64,000 nt of DNA. It comes from Bacteroidota bacterium. Lineage in GTDB: Bacteria; Bacteroidota; Bacteroidia; Bacteroidales; JAAUTT01. Under the pieces are notes generated by a model, which searched no databases, had not been told where the DNA came from, and saw only the letters and a program-made list of their open reading frames with translations. Shown here in pieces: positions 26,552 through 34,950 of this stretch (position 1 is its first letter; every line of letters begins with the position of its first letter). Location of the stretch: positions 14,573-78,572 of the forward strand of contig JAEYWD010000080.1 of assembly GCA_023429135.1 (NCBI GenBank), given 5' to 3'. The position numbers and the translations under genes were made by a program.

Positions 26552-26580
26552 GGGTAAGGTTTTCCCTGGAGGCCTTACCC
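26552..26580. terminator. Hairpin between convergent PUL and LytTR genes
   Basis: GGGTAAGG (26552-26559) and CCTTACCC (26573-26580) form an 8-bp perfect stem 24 nt after the last PUL gene. The right arm overlaps the stop codon of the convergent LytTR gene. A T-run is weak, so it may act as a bidirectional barrier rather than a classical terminator. Confidence 0.5.
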
Positions 26581-27324
26581 CTCTCCCATCATTTCGAGCA
26601 AATTATTCCGTTTGCGAAATGACACAGGAACCTGGGTATTATCAGTCATTACGGCATATCCGCCGTCTTTCTTCACAAATTCTTTCATATAAGCGAAGTT
26701 GATCAGGTGTGAATGATGAACCCGAATAAAGGAATATTCTTCCAGGAGAGTCTCGTATTCTTTCAGGTTTTTGGTAGTCACAATCTGCTCTTTGTTCATC
26801 AGGTAAAAAATTGTGTAACTTCCCTCCGATTCGCAGCGCACAATATCGCTGATATTTACCATGTGGACTTTCTCGGCACTGTTAAGGGCAATTCTTTTGT
26901 TATGAGGTTTAACTTCTTTCAAATTTTCAAGCAGGAGCTTTATACTGTCCTGGTTTTCTTCCTTCTTAACTTTTTGCTCAAGCTTGGCCACTGCTTTCAC
27001 AAGCTCATCAGGATCGACAGGTTTCAGGAGATAATCGAGAGCACTGAACTTAATAGCTTTGATACCATACGAATCCAATCCAGTTGTAAAAATAACCTGA
27101 AAATCGACGTTTTCTATAACTTCAAGAATATCGAAACCTAAACCATCGCCAAGTTCTATATCGAGGAAGACAACGTCGGGCTTTTTTGTAAGAATAGCAG
27201 CTATACCGGTTTTAACACTGTTTGCTTCGCCGATGATTTCGATCTGCGGGCAATGCCTGCGCAAATCGTCAGCCAGTGTGAGGCGTGCATTTTCAATATC
27301 GTCGATGATAAGGGCTTTGTACAT
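26575..27324 (-). CDS. LytTR-family response regulator
   Basis: This 249-residue regulator has a receiver domain (1-120) with the acidic pair Asp8-Asp9, phospho-acceptor Asp55 in VVFLDIELGDG and Lys near 101 (LLKPVD), then a LytTR DNA-binding domain (about 145-245; VRCESEGSYTIFYL, FIRVHHSHLIN). It would bind direct repeats upstream of its targets after phosphorylation. The natural partner is the LytS-type propeller kinase at 28105-31110 on the same strand; the two are separated by a HEPN/MNT pair instead of being adjacent. It is convergent with the PUL, so control of the PUL is possible but not shown. Confidence 0.93.
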   Translation of the reverse strand: MYKALIIDDIENARLTLADDLRRHCPQIEIIGEANSVKTGIAAILTKKPDVVFLDIELGDGLGFDILEVIENVDFQVIFTTGLDSYGIKAIKFSALDYLLKPVDPDELVKAVAKLEQKVKKEENQDSIKLLLENLKEVKPHNKRIALNSAEKVHMVNISDIVRCESEGSYTIFYLMNKEQIVTTKNLKEYETLLEEYSFIRVHHSHLINFAYMKEFVKKDGGYAVMTDNTQVPVSFRKRNNLLEMMGEG

Positions 27325-27336
27325 GGAAAGGGTGGA

Positions 27337-27732
27337 TTAACTTTTTTTCAATATCGCTTCTGCTTGTGCGATTAACCTGTTAGCTGGCTCCATCAAATCT
27401 ATAACGTCTTCCTTACTGTATTCTATGAAATCATCGTAATCACCTGTTTGCCTCATATCATATATATCGGTAAAGAACTTACCAATATTGTTATCAATTA
27501 CACCTGTTTTAACGAAATGCAAACCAAACATCTGCCTTACTCCGGAATGTGTATGCGGTTTGAAGTCTTTATTTATTAGTAGAGCTATTACAGCATAATA
27601 ACATGCATAGTATAATCTGTTAACTGCAGTGTTCCAAAGTTTATTGTCAATATGTAACTGAACCTCGTTGAAGGTTTCCCGAGCTTTTCGTATTCGATAG
27701 TTTACTATTTCGTCTTTCTCCAAGGAGTTCAT
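27337..27732 (-). CDS. HEPN-domain protein (probable toxin of HEPN/MNT pair)
   Basis: This 131-residue all-helical protein contains the motif AVNRLYYACYYAVIALLIN and KPHTHSGVRQMFGLHFVKTG, characteristic of HEPN proteins encoded beside minimal nucleotidyltransferases. In studied HEPN/MNT modules the HEPN partner is the toxic RNase and the MNT partner silences it by attaching AMP. Its ATG overlaps the MNT stop by 4 nt (27729-27732), so translation is coupled. The LytTR regulator starts 12 nt downstream, within the same transcript direction. Toxicity itself is inferred from family membership. Confidence 0.85.
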   Translation of the reverse strand: MNSLEKDEIVNYRIRKARETFNEVQLHIDNKLWNTAVNRLYYACYYAVIALLINKDFKPHTHSGVRQMFGLHFVKTGVIDNNIGKFFTDIYDMRQTGDYDDFIEYSKEDVIDLMEPANRLIAQAEAILKKS

Positions 27733-28046
27733 AAAACTTTGCCTTCTCTGGTTACATTTTCATAAAAAGGTGTGATCCTGTGCTTGGTTTCCCATTCATA
27801 CTTGGAAAAAACCAAAGGACTAATTATAATACCGGTTTCAAATTCAATATCGTACAAGGGATATTTTATACGCTTTTCATCCTCACGCGTAACATTGATT
27901 TTATTGAGAAGCACAAGTATGTCCAGATCAGATCCTTCTTTATAATCACCGCGGGCATAAGAACCATAAACTATAAGGGTAGCATCCGGCTCGTTGCTGT
28001 TAACAGAGCTTTTAATCAATTGCAGTATATAGTTCTTATCTTTCAT
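27729..28046 (-). CDS. MNT-type nucleotidyltransferase (probable antitoxin)
   Basis: This 105-residue minimal nucleotidyltransferase has the polymerase-beta-like signature YGSYARGDYKEGSDLDILV (Gly28-Ser29, Arg32, metal ligands Asp40 and Asp42) and a third acidic position near YDIEFETG. It fits the family that AMPylates and neutralises a HEPN toxin, and its gene overlaps the HEPN gene by 4 nt. A near-perfect promoter lies directly upstream (28051-28082), with the -7 element ending only about 5 nt before the ATG, so the mRNA may be leaderless or nearly so. The pair sits inside what would otherwise be a kinase/regulator operon. Confidence 0.87.
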   Translation of the reverse strand: MKDKNYILQLIKSSVNSNEPDATLIVYGSYARGDYKEGSDLDILVLLNKINVTREDEKRIKYPLYDIEFETGIIISPLVFSKYEWETKHRITPFYENVTREGKVL

Positions 28047-28050
28047 ACAC

Positions 28051-28082
28051 CAAATTTACAATTTCTTTAAACCCCTGACAAA
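28051..28082 (-). promoter_or_regulatory. Promoter of the MNT-HEPN pair (TTTG-N20-TAAATTTG)
   Basis: Read on the minus strand, TTTG (28079-28082) and TAAATTTG (28051-28058) are separated by 20 nt, matching the Bacteroidota primary-sigma consensus. It would start transcription at or within a few bases of the MNT start codon and give the toxin-antitoxin pair expression independent of the kinase gene upstream. Confidence 0.65.
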
Positions 28083-28104
28083 TTTCCGTAAGTTTATCAA
28101 TTCT

Positions 28105-31100
28105 TCAACATTCCACAGGAATGGAAATCACCACCTTTGTCCCCAGTACATTTCCAATTTCATCCTTCAGGTCCGAGATCTGAAAACCTGCATGTGCTCC
28201 TGATGCAATCTGAAGCTGTTCCAGCCTTTTCTGAGTTACATGAATAGCAGTCGATTTATGATTTACATTGTACTTCGCTTTGATCTCGGCAGCCTTTTGC
28301 CTTCCGATCCCGTCGTCAGTAACTTCGCAGACCAGGGTTGAGTTCTTCAGCCGGAAGCTGATTTCGACATTCCCCTGTCCCTCTTTGTGTTTAATGCCAT
28401 GCAGAATTGCATTTTCCACAAATGGCTGGATCATCATCGGGGGAATTTCAAGGTTATCAGCATCAATTTCCGGATCGGTGGTGATCCGGTATTCAAACTT
28501 ATTGTTTTTGCATAACCGTTCGAATTCAAGATAATTGTCGAGCATTTCAATTTCATTCTGCAACGGAATGTATTTTTCGCGGGCATTTTCCAGAATTAAC
28601 CGCATGAGCCTGCTAAACTTTGTCAGGTACTTTTTTGCCTGAACGGCATCATTGGTAGAAATAAATCCCTGGATAGAATTGAGCGCGTTGAAAATAAAAT
28701 GCGGGTTCATTTGCAGCCTCGACGCTTCCTGCTCCAGCTCAATCAGGTTTTTCTCCATTTCAATCTTTTCCTTTTCGATGCGGCTTTTTTCAAGTCGCGA
28801 TTGAAAATAGTACCAAATAGCGCCAATTACCAGCAAGGCAACAATAGTTACAAACCACCACCGTTTCCAAATGGGCGAAAGTATAACAAACTCGAAGGTA
28901 GCTGCTTCTTTGCTCCACACGTTGTACTCGTTGCAGGCCATTACCTCAAAGGTATAGCGCCCCGATGGCAGATTTGAATACGTAACCTCATGCTGCCTAA
29001 GTACAGGTGACCACTCGTTGCTCAAACCTTTGAGATTCCATTTATAGCGCACCGCTTCGGGATTCCGCTGGTAAATACCGGCAAAGCTGAAGGTGAGGCT
29101 GTTTTGATTATAGGGAAGAACCAATGACTGTGGAATTGGATACCAGGCATTAACTCTGTCCACATATTTTGTTTTCTCAATATTGTCGTAAAAAAGTTTG
29201 ATCCCGGTGAGGTGTGTTACCGGAGGTTCTTTATGTGGGTGGTCCTCCGAAGGATCGTAAACCGTTGCACCATTAACAGTTCCGAACCAAACTTTGCCTT
29301 CCTTGTCCTTATAACATGAATTTCGAAAGACTTCCAGTCCGGTAAAACCATCAGTTTTGCCAAAATGCCTGCTTTCGGCAACCTTCAATTTATCGTCGAA
29401 AGTAATACAATCAACACCCTGTTCGGTTCCAGCCCATAATCGCTTTCGATTATCAAAAACCAATGCATAAATGTTGTCGGATGTCAGGCCGGATTTTTTT
29501 TCTATGTTTATGAAATGAGCATCCTTCAATACAAAAATTCCGCCACCGGCAGTACCAACGTATATCTTCCCTGTTTCATCTTCAGCCAGACAGCGGGCCA
29601 CTGTATTGGTAAGTCCGTTTTTAACACCAAAAGATGATAACTCCACCAGAGCAGAATCAGGGTCGTATATCGAGATGCGGTTCAGCCCTTTATCACTTCC
29701 AACCCATACATTACCATGTTTATCGCCTAATAAGGCATATATATTATTGCTTGTCAAACCATGCTCCGCCCCAAAACTCTTTGCCGTCCCTTTTCGGGTA
29801 ATTACACAAATTCCGCTGTCGGGACTGCCAAACCACATATTTCCGGCAGTATCCATGGCAAAACTGTTGATGCTTTTCCCAATAAGGCTGTCAACCAAAT
29901 GAATTCGCTGAAAACCTTCATCGTTAAATCTGTAAGTACCGTCAGCCAAGGTTCCTATCCACAAATTTCCATAACGGTCATTATATAGAGACTTTACCCG
30001 TGAAGAAGTAAAATCATCCGTTCCCTTCAACAAGGAATAGTTACTTCCGTCGAAAAGTGTCAAACCTCCGGCAGAGGTGGCAAACAGCATCTTTCCGTTA
30101 GAAGCCTGAACCAAGGAAAAAACCTGTCGCCCCATTTTTTCGTTTTCGGTAAAATGCACAAAACGGGCGTTATCTAGTCGACTTACGCCACCCCCGGAGG
30201 TGCCCACCCAGATATCGGAGGTTGCATCCTCAGTAATGCAAAGAATAACACTGCTTCCCAAACCATTGGTTTCCGAAAAGTTGCGAAAAGAGCGGCCATC
30301 CCATTTACTTAAACCATTGGCAGTACCAATCCACACGTTTCCCTTTTTATCGGCATACAATGTAAACACCCGATTACCAGCCAAACCTGAGCTCTCAGTA
30401 AAACTGGTAAAGGAACCTCCTGCAAATCTGCTTACACCCGAAGTTTGTGATCCAAACCAAAGATTACCTCTCTTATCCTGGGTAATGCTGCGAATGTTTC
30501 CCGATACAAGGCCATCCGCTTCATTAAAATTTTCGAACCGACGGTTTTTGTAGCGACTTACTCCTTTGTTGGTACCAATCCACAATTCCCCTTCTTCCGA
30601 CAGAAATAAGCAATTAATAGTATTGTCGGGCAATCCGCTGCTAGTTGAGAATTTCTCGAAGCGGTTGTTCCTGAATTTATATAAACCGGCACTCTCGGTA
30701 CCTATCCAGATGTTTTGGTCCCGATCTTCAACTATCGTTTTTATCACCCGTTTACCCGGTCCCGAAGGCTGATCCATAAAGGTAAATTTGCGGCCATTGT
30801 AAAAGCAGATACCTTTTTCGGTGCCGATCCACAGGTTTCCTTTGCGATCCTCGGCAATGGTTCTCACAAAATCGTTAACAAGTCCGTCTTCCTGGCGGAA
30901 ACTCACAAAATTGTACCCATCGAACCGGATGATTCCCCCGCCTGCCGTTCCAAACCAAAGGCAACCACGACGGTCTTCGCAGATAGCATAAATCTCCGAT
31001 TGGGAAAGTCCTTCGTTTACAGAAAAGTTTTTGAAATTATATTTCTGGGCACTGCAAAATGTGCCCGAGAACAAAGCAAAACAAAACAGAAGGTATCGTA

Positions 31101-31110
31101 AAAGAGGCAT
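28105..31110 (-). CDS. Periplasmic-propeller sensor histidine kinase (LytS type)
   Basis: This 1001-residue sensor has a signal sequence, then 14 two-component-propeller (Reg_prop) repeats of the GNLWIGT kind (first CLWFGTAGGG near 50, last KVWFGTVNGA near 610), enough for two seven-bladed propellers, then a Y_Y_Y domain (about 660-745), one membrane helix (WWFVTIVALLVIGAIWYYF), a His_kinase domain with His804 in QMNPHFIFNALNS and an HATPase domain (VTDDGIG). The periplasmic half has the architecture of hybrid two-component sensors of PULs, but here the output is a LytS kinase with a separate LytTR regulator. Its ligand is unknown. A 58-nt gap separates it from the MNT gene. Confidence 0.94.
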   Translation of the reverse strand: MPLLRYLLFCFALFSGTFCSAQKYNFKNFSVNEGLSQSEIYAICEDRRGCLWFGTAGGGIIRFDGYNFVSFRQEDGLVNDFVRTIAEDRKGNLWIGTEKGICFYNGRKFTFMDQPSGPGKRVIKTIVEDRDQNIWIGTESAGLYKFRNNRFEKFSTSSGLPDNTINCLFLSEEGELWIGTNKGVSRYKNRRFENFNEADGLVSGNIRSITQDKRGNLWFGSQTSGVSRFAGGSFTSFTESSGLAGNRVFTLYADKKGNVWIGTANGLSKWDGRSFRNFSETNGLGSSVILCITEDATSDIWVGTSGGGVSRLDNARFVHFTENEKMGRQVFSLVQASNGKMLFATSAGGLTLFDGSNYSLLKGTDDFTSSRVKSLYNDRYGNLWIGTLADGTYRFNDEGFQRIHLVDSLIGKSINSFAMDTAGNMWFGSPDSGICVITRKGTAKSFGAEHGLTSNNIYALLGDKHGNVWVGSDKGLNRISIYDPDSALVELSSFGVKNGLTNTVARCLAEDETGKIYVGTAGGGIFVLKDAHFINIEKKSGLTSDNIYALVFDNRKRLWAGTEQGVDCITFDDKLKVAESRHFGKTDGFTGLEVFRNSCYKDKEGKVWFGTVNGATVYDPSEDHPHKEPPVTHLTGIKLFYDNIEKTKYVDRVNAWYPIPQSLVLPYNQNSLTFSFAGIYQRNPEAVRYKWNLKGLSNEWSPVLRQHEVTYSNLPSGRYTFEVMACNEYNVWSKEAATFEFVILSPIWKRWWFVTIVALLVIGAIWYYFQSRLEKSRIEKEKIEMEKNLIELEQEASRLQMNPHFIFNALNSIQGFISTNDAVQAKKYLTKFSRLMRLILENAREKYIPLQNEIEMLDNYLEFERLCKNNKFEYRITTDPEIDADNLEIPPMMIQPFVENAILHGIKHKEGQGNVEISFRLKNSTLVCEVTDDGIGRQKAAEIKAKYNVNHKSTAIHVTQKRLEQLQIASGAHAGFQISDLKDEIGNVLGTKVVISIPVEC

Positions 31111-31160
31111 AGCGTTGATTAAAGCAGATCTAAAAGTACAAAATATCCGGTTCGCTGATC

Positions 31161-32495
31161 TTAAGAAAGTAATATTTCGAAAACCGTTTCTCCTGGCGTT
31201 GAATTCACATTAATTTCCCCCTGATGAAGCTGCACAATTTGACGGCAGATGCTTAGACCGACTCCCATCCCGTTTTCCTTGGTTGTGTAGGATGGAACAA
31301 AAATATTTTCAACATCTTCGTCTGAAATGCCAGGGCCATTGTCGGTAACCTGTATACAAATCTTTTGATCTTTAATGAAAGCTTTTAAGGTAATTTCGCC
31401 ATGCCTGCCAATTGCTTCCACCGAATTCTTCACAAGATTGATGATTACCTGTTCTATCAAATGTTCATCAGCATCCATCTGAAGTCCGTCTTCGCAGGCA
31501 TACCAAAATGCGATATCTTTTTCGTTCAAATCATTCTGAAATAACACCCGAACTTTACCGAACATTTCCGAAACGTAAAATCTCTTGTACACTGGCCTGG
31601 GCAAATCCGTAATATTCCTGAATTTATCCACAAAGCTGATCAAACCTTTGCTGCGTTCTTCAATAACTTCTGCACTTGTAAGGGCATCATGGATATTGGA
31701 GGAATCAATTTCATTCAGCGACTTTAGCTGTCCGTTACGGGTAAAGCTGCGCTTTATGGCAACAGTAAGCGTTGTGATAGGCGTAATAGAGTTCATAATC
31801 TCGTGCCGCAGAACACGGATAAGTTTCTTCCACGAATCGAGTTCGCGCGTTTCCAACTCGTTTCTGATGTTCTGAAAACTATATATCCTCAGGTCTTCAC
31901 CTTCGATGCGGATATGTTTTGCTTTTACAGCAAGTTCAGAAATTTTGCCAGCGGCGTTAATTTTAATTACACCTTCGGTAAATTCCTCAGCAAAAACTCT
32001 CTCAAGCTCTGGATAAACGGCCGTCAGACTTTGAGCGCTGTTTATGTTTCTGATCCCAAATATTTCAGAAACGGCCTGATTTGCCATTTCAATCTTCCGA
32101 TCGGCATTCAGGGAAAGGACACCGACTTCCAGATGCTCAATCACAGCTTTGAGGTACTGATGCTTTGCCTCGCGCGAAATCCGCTCAGCCTGTATCCGTT
32201 TATTAATATCATTCAGCCCGGACATCACATTCCTGAAATTTTTTTCCACCCGATTTCGCGAAAACAAAAGTGATGTGTCGTTCTCCTGAAGGTAGATAAG
32301 AAAATTAGCGAGATCGCGGTTTACGCGATTGAGGTACCTGATGAGACTGATTGTCTGAATAAATAACAAAATGAAAAATAACAATGTAGTTGCCGGGCGA
32401 TGTGTCTCTGTGAAAAACCAGATAAGCACAAAGCTGTTCAGGGTAATCAGGATTACCCGGATAACAATAACGATATAGAACCGGTTAACTTTCAT
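31161..32495 (-). CDS. NtrB-like sensor histidine kinase
   Basis: I place the start at the ATG at 32495, which overlaps the regulator gene by 11 nt and yields 444 residues; a longer frame from 32600 would only read regulator coding sequence. Two membrane helices (about 5-27 and 34-55) with almost no periplasmic loop are followed by a linker, a PAS domain (about 110-200), a HisKA domain with His231 in RVLRHEIMNSITPI and an HATPase domain (NLVKNSVEA, DNGPGIS, GMGVGLSIC). With so little outside the membrane, it probably senses an envelope or cytoplasmic signal. It should phosphorylate the sigma-54 activator encoded immediately upstream. Confidence 0.92.
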   Translation of the reverse strand: MKVNRFYIVIVIRVILITLNSFVLIWFFTETHRPATTLLFFILLFIQTISLIRYLNRVNRDLANFLIYLQENDTSLLFSRNRVEKNFRNVMSGLNDINKRIQAERISREAKHQYLKAVIEHLEVGVLSLNADRKIEMANQAVSEIFGIRNINSAQSLTAVYPELERVFAEEFTEGVIKINAAGKISELAVKAKHIRIEGEDLRIYSFQNIRNELETRELDSWKKLIRVLRHEIMNSITPITTLTVAIKRSFTRNGQLKSLNEIDSSNIHDALTSAEVIEERSKGLISFVDKFRNITDLPRPVYKRFYVSEMFGKVRVLFQNDLNEKDIAFWYACEDGLQMDADEHLIEQVIINLVKNSVEAIGRHGEITLKAFIKDQKICIQVTDNGPGISDEDVENIFVPSYTTKENGMGVGLSICRQIVQLHQGEINVNSTPGETVFEILLS

Positions 32496-33867
32496 TGAGC
32501 TTATACTTTTCCATTTTTGTATAGAGAGTTGTCCGAGAAATCTCCAGAATTTGTGCAGCCTTGGAGTAATTGCCCTCGCACTGCCGCAGCACATTGGCAA
32601 TAGCCAGTCGTTCTATTTCCTCAAGCGATTTTGGCGAAGTAATATCATGAATGTTACTTCTTTTATCCTTTAGAAATAAATCGCTCGGCTGGATATGTCT
32701 GCCTTCAGAAAGTATCACCGCCTTTTCGATGGTATGCCCCAGTTCCCTGATGTTTCCCGGCCAGGAATATTCGCAAAGACTTTGCAGGGCCTCTTTGGAA
32801 AAGCTAAGCCTGCCTTTATTATATTTATCGGAATGCAAGGTCAGAAAATACTCTGCAAGCACTGGTATATCTTCTTTACGCTCACGCAGAGGAGGAAGGA
32901 CAATCTGAATGGTATTGATACGATAGAGCAGGTCTTCGCGAAAAAGGCCTTCCTTCACCATTTGGGAAATGGGCTTATTGGTGGCAGTTATTAACCTTAT
33001 GTCGATATTGACAGGCTTGTTCGCTCCCAACCTTGTTACCTGGCGGTTTTGCAAAACGGTAAGCAGTTTACTCTGCATTGCCAGAGAAAGGTTGCCGATT
33101 TCATCAAGAAAAAGCGTTCCACCCGAAGCCGTTTCGAATCTTCCCGCACGATCCTCACGGGCGTCAGTAAAAGAGCCTTTCATGTGACCGAAAATTTCAC
33201 TTTCGAAAACATTTTCGTTCAGGGCTGATAAATCAACGCCAAGGAAAATTTCGCTGCTTCTTTTGGATTTGCTATGAATTTCGCAGGCGATGAGTTCCTT
33301 ACCTGTACCATTCTCGCCAAGAATAAGAACATTGGCATTCGTAGGAGCTACCTTATCAATGGTTTTGTAAATTTCATGCATAGCAGGCGATTTGCCGCGG
33401 ACAATTCTGTACTGATTTTGAAGATCCTCGTTCATCTGCTTCTGCCTGCCCCTGAGTTTTACAACTTCCTGCCTTGTGCGCCGGAGATCCACCGCAGTTT
33501 TCAGAGTAACAATCAACTTTTCGGCATCCCAGGGCTTGGGGATAAAATCGGTAGCCCCTTCTTTAATGGCGCGCACGGCAAGTTCAATGTCGCCATAAGC
33601 GGTAATCATCAACACCACTGCCTGTGGGTCGATTTTCAAAATTTCATTTAGCCAGAAAATGCCTTCATTGCCTGTGTTCACACCCGCCCTGAAATTCATA
33701 TCCAGCATGATTACATCGAAGTTTGCCGATTGCATGGCCGAATAAATCTGGTCGGGCTTTTTAAGGGCGGTAATGTTTTCGAACTCAGGTTTCAGCAAAA
33801 TAGAAAGCGAGTTCAAAATCTGACCATTGTCGTCGACGATGAGAATATTTCCTGTTGGGCGGCTCAT
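32485..33867 (-). CDS. NtrC-family sigma-54-dependent response regulator
   Basis: This 460-residue activator has a receiver (1-120; acidic pair Asp12-Asp13, phospho-acceptor Asp56), a AAA+ domain (about 155-390) with Walker A GENGTGKE (184-191), Walker B GGTLFLDEIGN and the sensor segment RLITATNK, and a Fis-type HTH (about 428-457; NYSKAAQILEISRTTLYTKM). The loop that contacts sigma-54, usually GAFTGA, reads GSFTDA (231-236) here. The gene overlaps its kinase gene and is divergent from the ABC exporter, whose upstream region holds palindromes and a sigma-54-like promoter; these are its most likely targets. Confidence 0.95.
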   Translation of the reverse strand: MSRPTGNILIVDDNGQILNSLSILLKPEFENITALKKPDQIYSAMQSANFDVIMLDMNFRAGVNTGNEGIFWLNEILKIDPQAVVLMITAYGDIELAVRAIKEGATDFIPKPWDAEKLIVTLKTAVDLRRTRQEVVKLRGRQKQMNEDLQNQYRIVRGKSPAMHEIYKTIDKVAPTNANVLILGENGTGKELIACEIHSKSKRSSEIFLGVDLSALNENVFESEIFGHMKGSFTDAREDRAGRFETASGGTLFLDEIGNLSLAMQSKLLTVLQNRQVTRLGANKPVNIDIRLITATNKPISQMVKEGLFREDLLYRINTIQIVLPPLRERKEDIPVLAEYFLTLHSDKYNKGRLSFSKEALQSLCEYSWPGNIRELGHTIEKAVILSEGRHIQPSDLFLKDKRSNIHDITSPKSLEEIERLAIANVLRQCEGNYSKAAQILEISRTTLYTKMEKYKLNES

Positions 33868-33960
33868 TTGGCAGAATCTAAGAGGCTCTTAATTTCAATT
33901 TCGGGTTACACTGAGAACCACAGGGGGAACAGGGAACCACGAAGATAAAATTAATCTATT

Positions 33961-33998
33961 TGTTCAATTCGAGAACAGCGTCTGTTCAAAAACTGAAC
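33961..33998 (+). promoter_or_regulatory. Overlapping palindromes, candidate upstream activator sites
   Basis: Three linked GTTC/GAAC dyads lie here: TGTTC-N7-GAACA (33961-33977), the perfect palindrome GAACAGCGTCTGTTC (33973-33987) and GTTCAAAAACTGAAC (33984-33998). They sit about 65-100 bp upstream of the sigma-54-like promoter, the usual distance for NtrC-type activator dimers, between the divergent activator and ABC genes. Confidence 0.65.
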
Positions 33999-34063
33999 AT
34001 TTTTGTAAATGAATTTCATTCAGGTTGCTTGTAATCTACTGGTATACTATAAGATGACTTTCA

Positions 34064-34079
34064 TGGCATAACGCTTGTC
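34064..34079 (+). promoter_or_regulatory. Sigma-54 (-24/-12) promoter of the ABC exporter
   Basis: TGGCATAACGCTTGT keeps the essential GG (-24) and TTG (-12) with correct spacing against TGGCACG-N4-TTGC; only the terminal C is replaced by T. It lies about 34 bp before the ABC ATPase start, and an activator gene of the matching class is divergent from it. Confidence 0.65.
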
Positions 34080-34112
34080 TAAAAGTGACTAACAATTTAA
34101 ATCAAAACCGCC

Positions 34113-34793
34113 ATGATAAAAACTGAACAACTTGTAAAAATTTTCCGCACCGACGAGGTGGAGACAACAGCCTTGAAAGACATCAATCTTGAAATTCAAA
34201 AAGGTGAATTCGTAGCCATTATGGGGCCGTCGGGTTGTGGCAAATCGACATTGCTGAACATTGTTGGTCTGCTCGATAATCCTTCAAAAGGAAGTTTTTG
34301 GTTTGATGGTACCGATGTTGCAAACTTCAAAGAAAACCAACGTACCCACCTCCGCAAAGGAAATATTGGTTTCGTTTTCCAGAGTTTTAACCTGATTGAC
34401 GAACTGAGCGTTTGGGAAAACGTTGAACTTCCGCTTCTATACCTCCAAAAACCTTCGAAAGAAAGGAAAGCTGCGGTAAAAACCGTTCTCGAACGAATGC
34501 AGATCAGTCACCGTGCAAAACACTTTCCGCAGCAACTCTCGGGTGGACAGCAGCAACGCGTAGCCATAGCCCGTGCGGTGGTTGCCAATCCAAAGCTGAT
34601 TCTGGCCGATGAGCCGACCGGTAATCTCGATTCGGCTAACGGCGAAGAAGTGATGAACCTCTTAACCGAACTTAACCACGAAGGAACAACTATTGTAATG
34701 GTAACGCACTCTCCGGCGCATGCCGAAAAAGCACATCGCATTATTCAGTTGTTTGATGGACACGTGGTAAGTGAGAATATAAGGAAGAATTAA
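34113..34793 (+). CDS. MacB/LolD-type ABC transporter ATP-binding protein
   Basis: This 226-residue ATPase has Walker A GPSGCGKST (38-46), the Q-loop FVFQSFNL, signature LSGGQQQR (142-149), Walker B LILADEP and the H-loop VTHS. The sequence is of the MacB/LolD/FtsE group, which drives mechanotransmission by FtsX-type permeases rather than substrate passage through the membrane. The partner permease follows after 157 bp of repeat-rich DNA. Control by the divergent NtrC-type system through a sigma-54-like promoter is suggested by the upstream region. Envelope stress or efflux of toxic compounds are plausible roles. Confidence 0.93.
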   Translation: MIKTEQLVKIFRTDEVETTALKDINLEIQKGEFVAIMGPSGCGKSTLLNIVGLLDNPSKGSFWFDGTDVANFKENQRTHLRKGNIGFVFQSFNLIDELSVWENVELPLLYLQKPSKERKAAVKTVLERMQISHRAKHFPQQLSGGQQQRVAIARAVVANPKLILADEPTGNLDSANGEEVMNLLTELNHEGTTIVMVTHSPAHAEKAHRIIQLFDGHVVSENIRKN

Positions 34794-34794
34794 T

Positions 34795-34925
34795 ATTAAG
34801 TATCAAGTAGTAAGTATCTAGTATCAAGATTAACAGCCAATTTTTTGATTGAATTTCCTACTTCTTACTTTTTACTTCTTACTTCGTACTTCTCATTTAT
34901 TCTTACGACAAAAGACTTACGACTA
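34795..34925. repeat. AAGTATCAAGTAGTAAG-type low-complexity repeat between ABC genes
   Basis: The 157-bp gap is filled with variants of AAGTATCAAGTAGTAAG followed by the complementary TACTTCTTACTTTTTACTTC pattern, so the two halves can fold on each other. The same element type recurs at 37306-37392 on the other side of the permease gene. No gene is visible in it. Confidence 0.6.
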
Positions 34926-34950
34926 AAATAATCTTTTAATAACTTTGATT

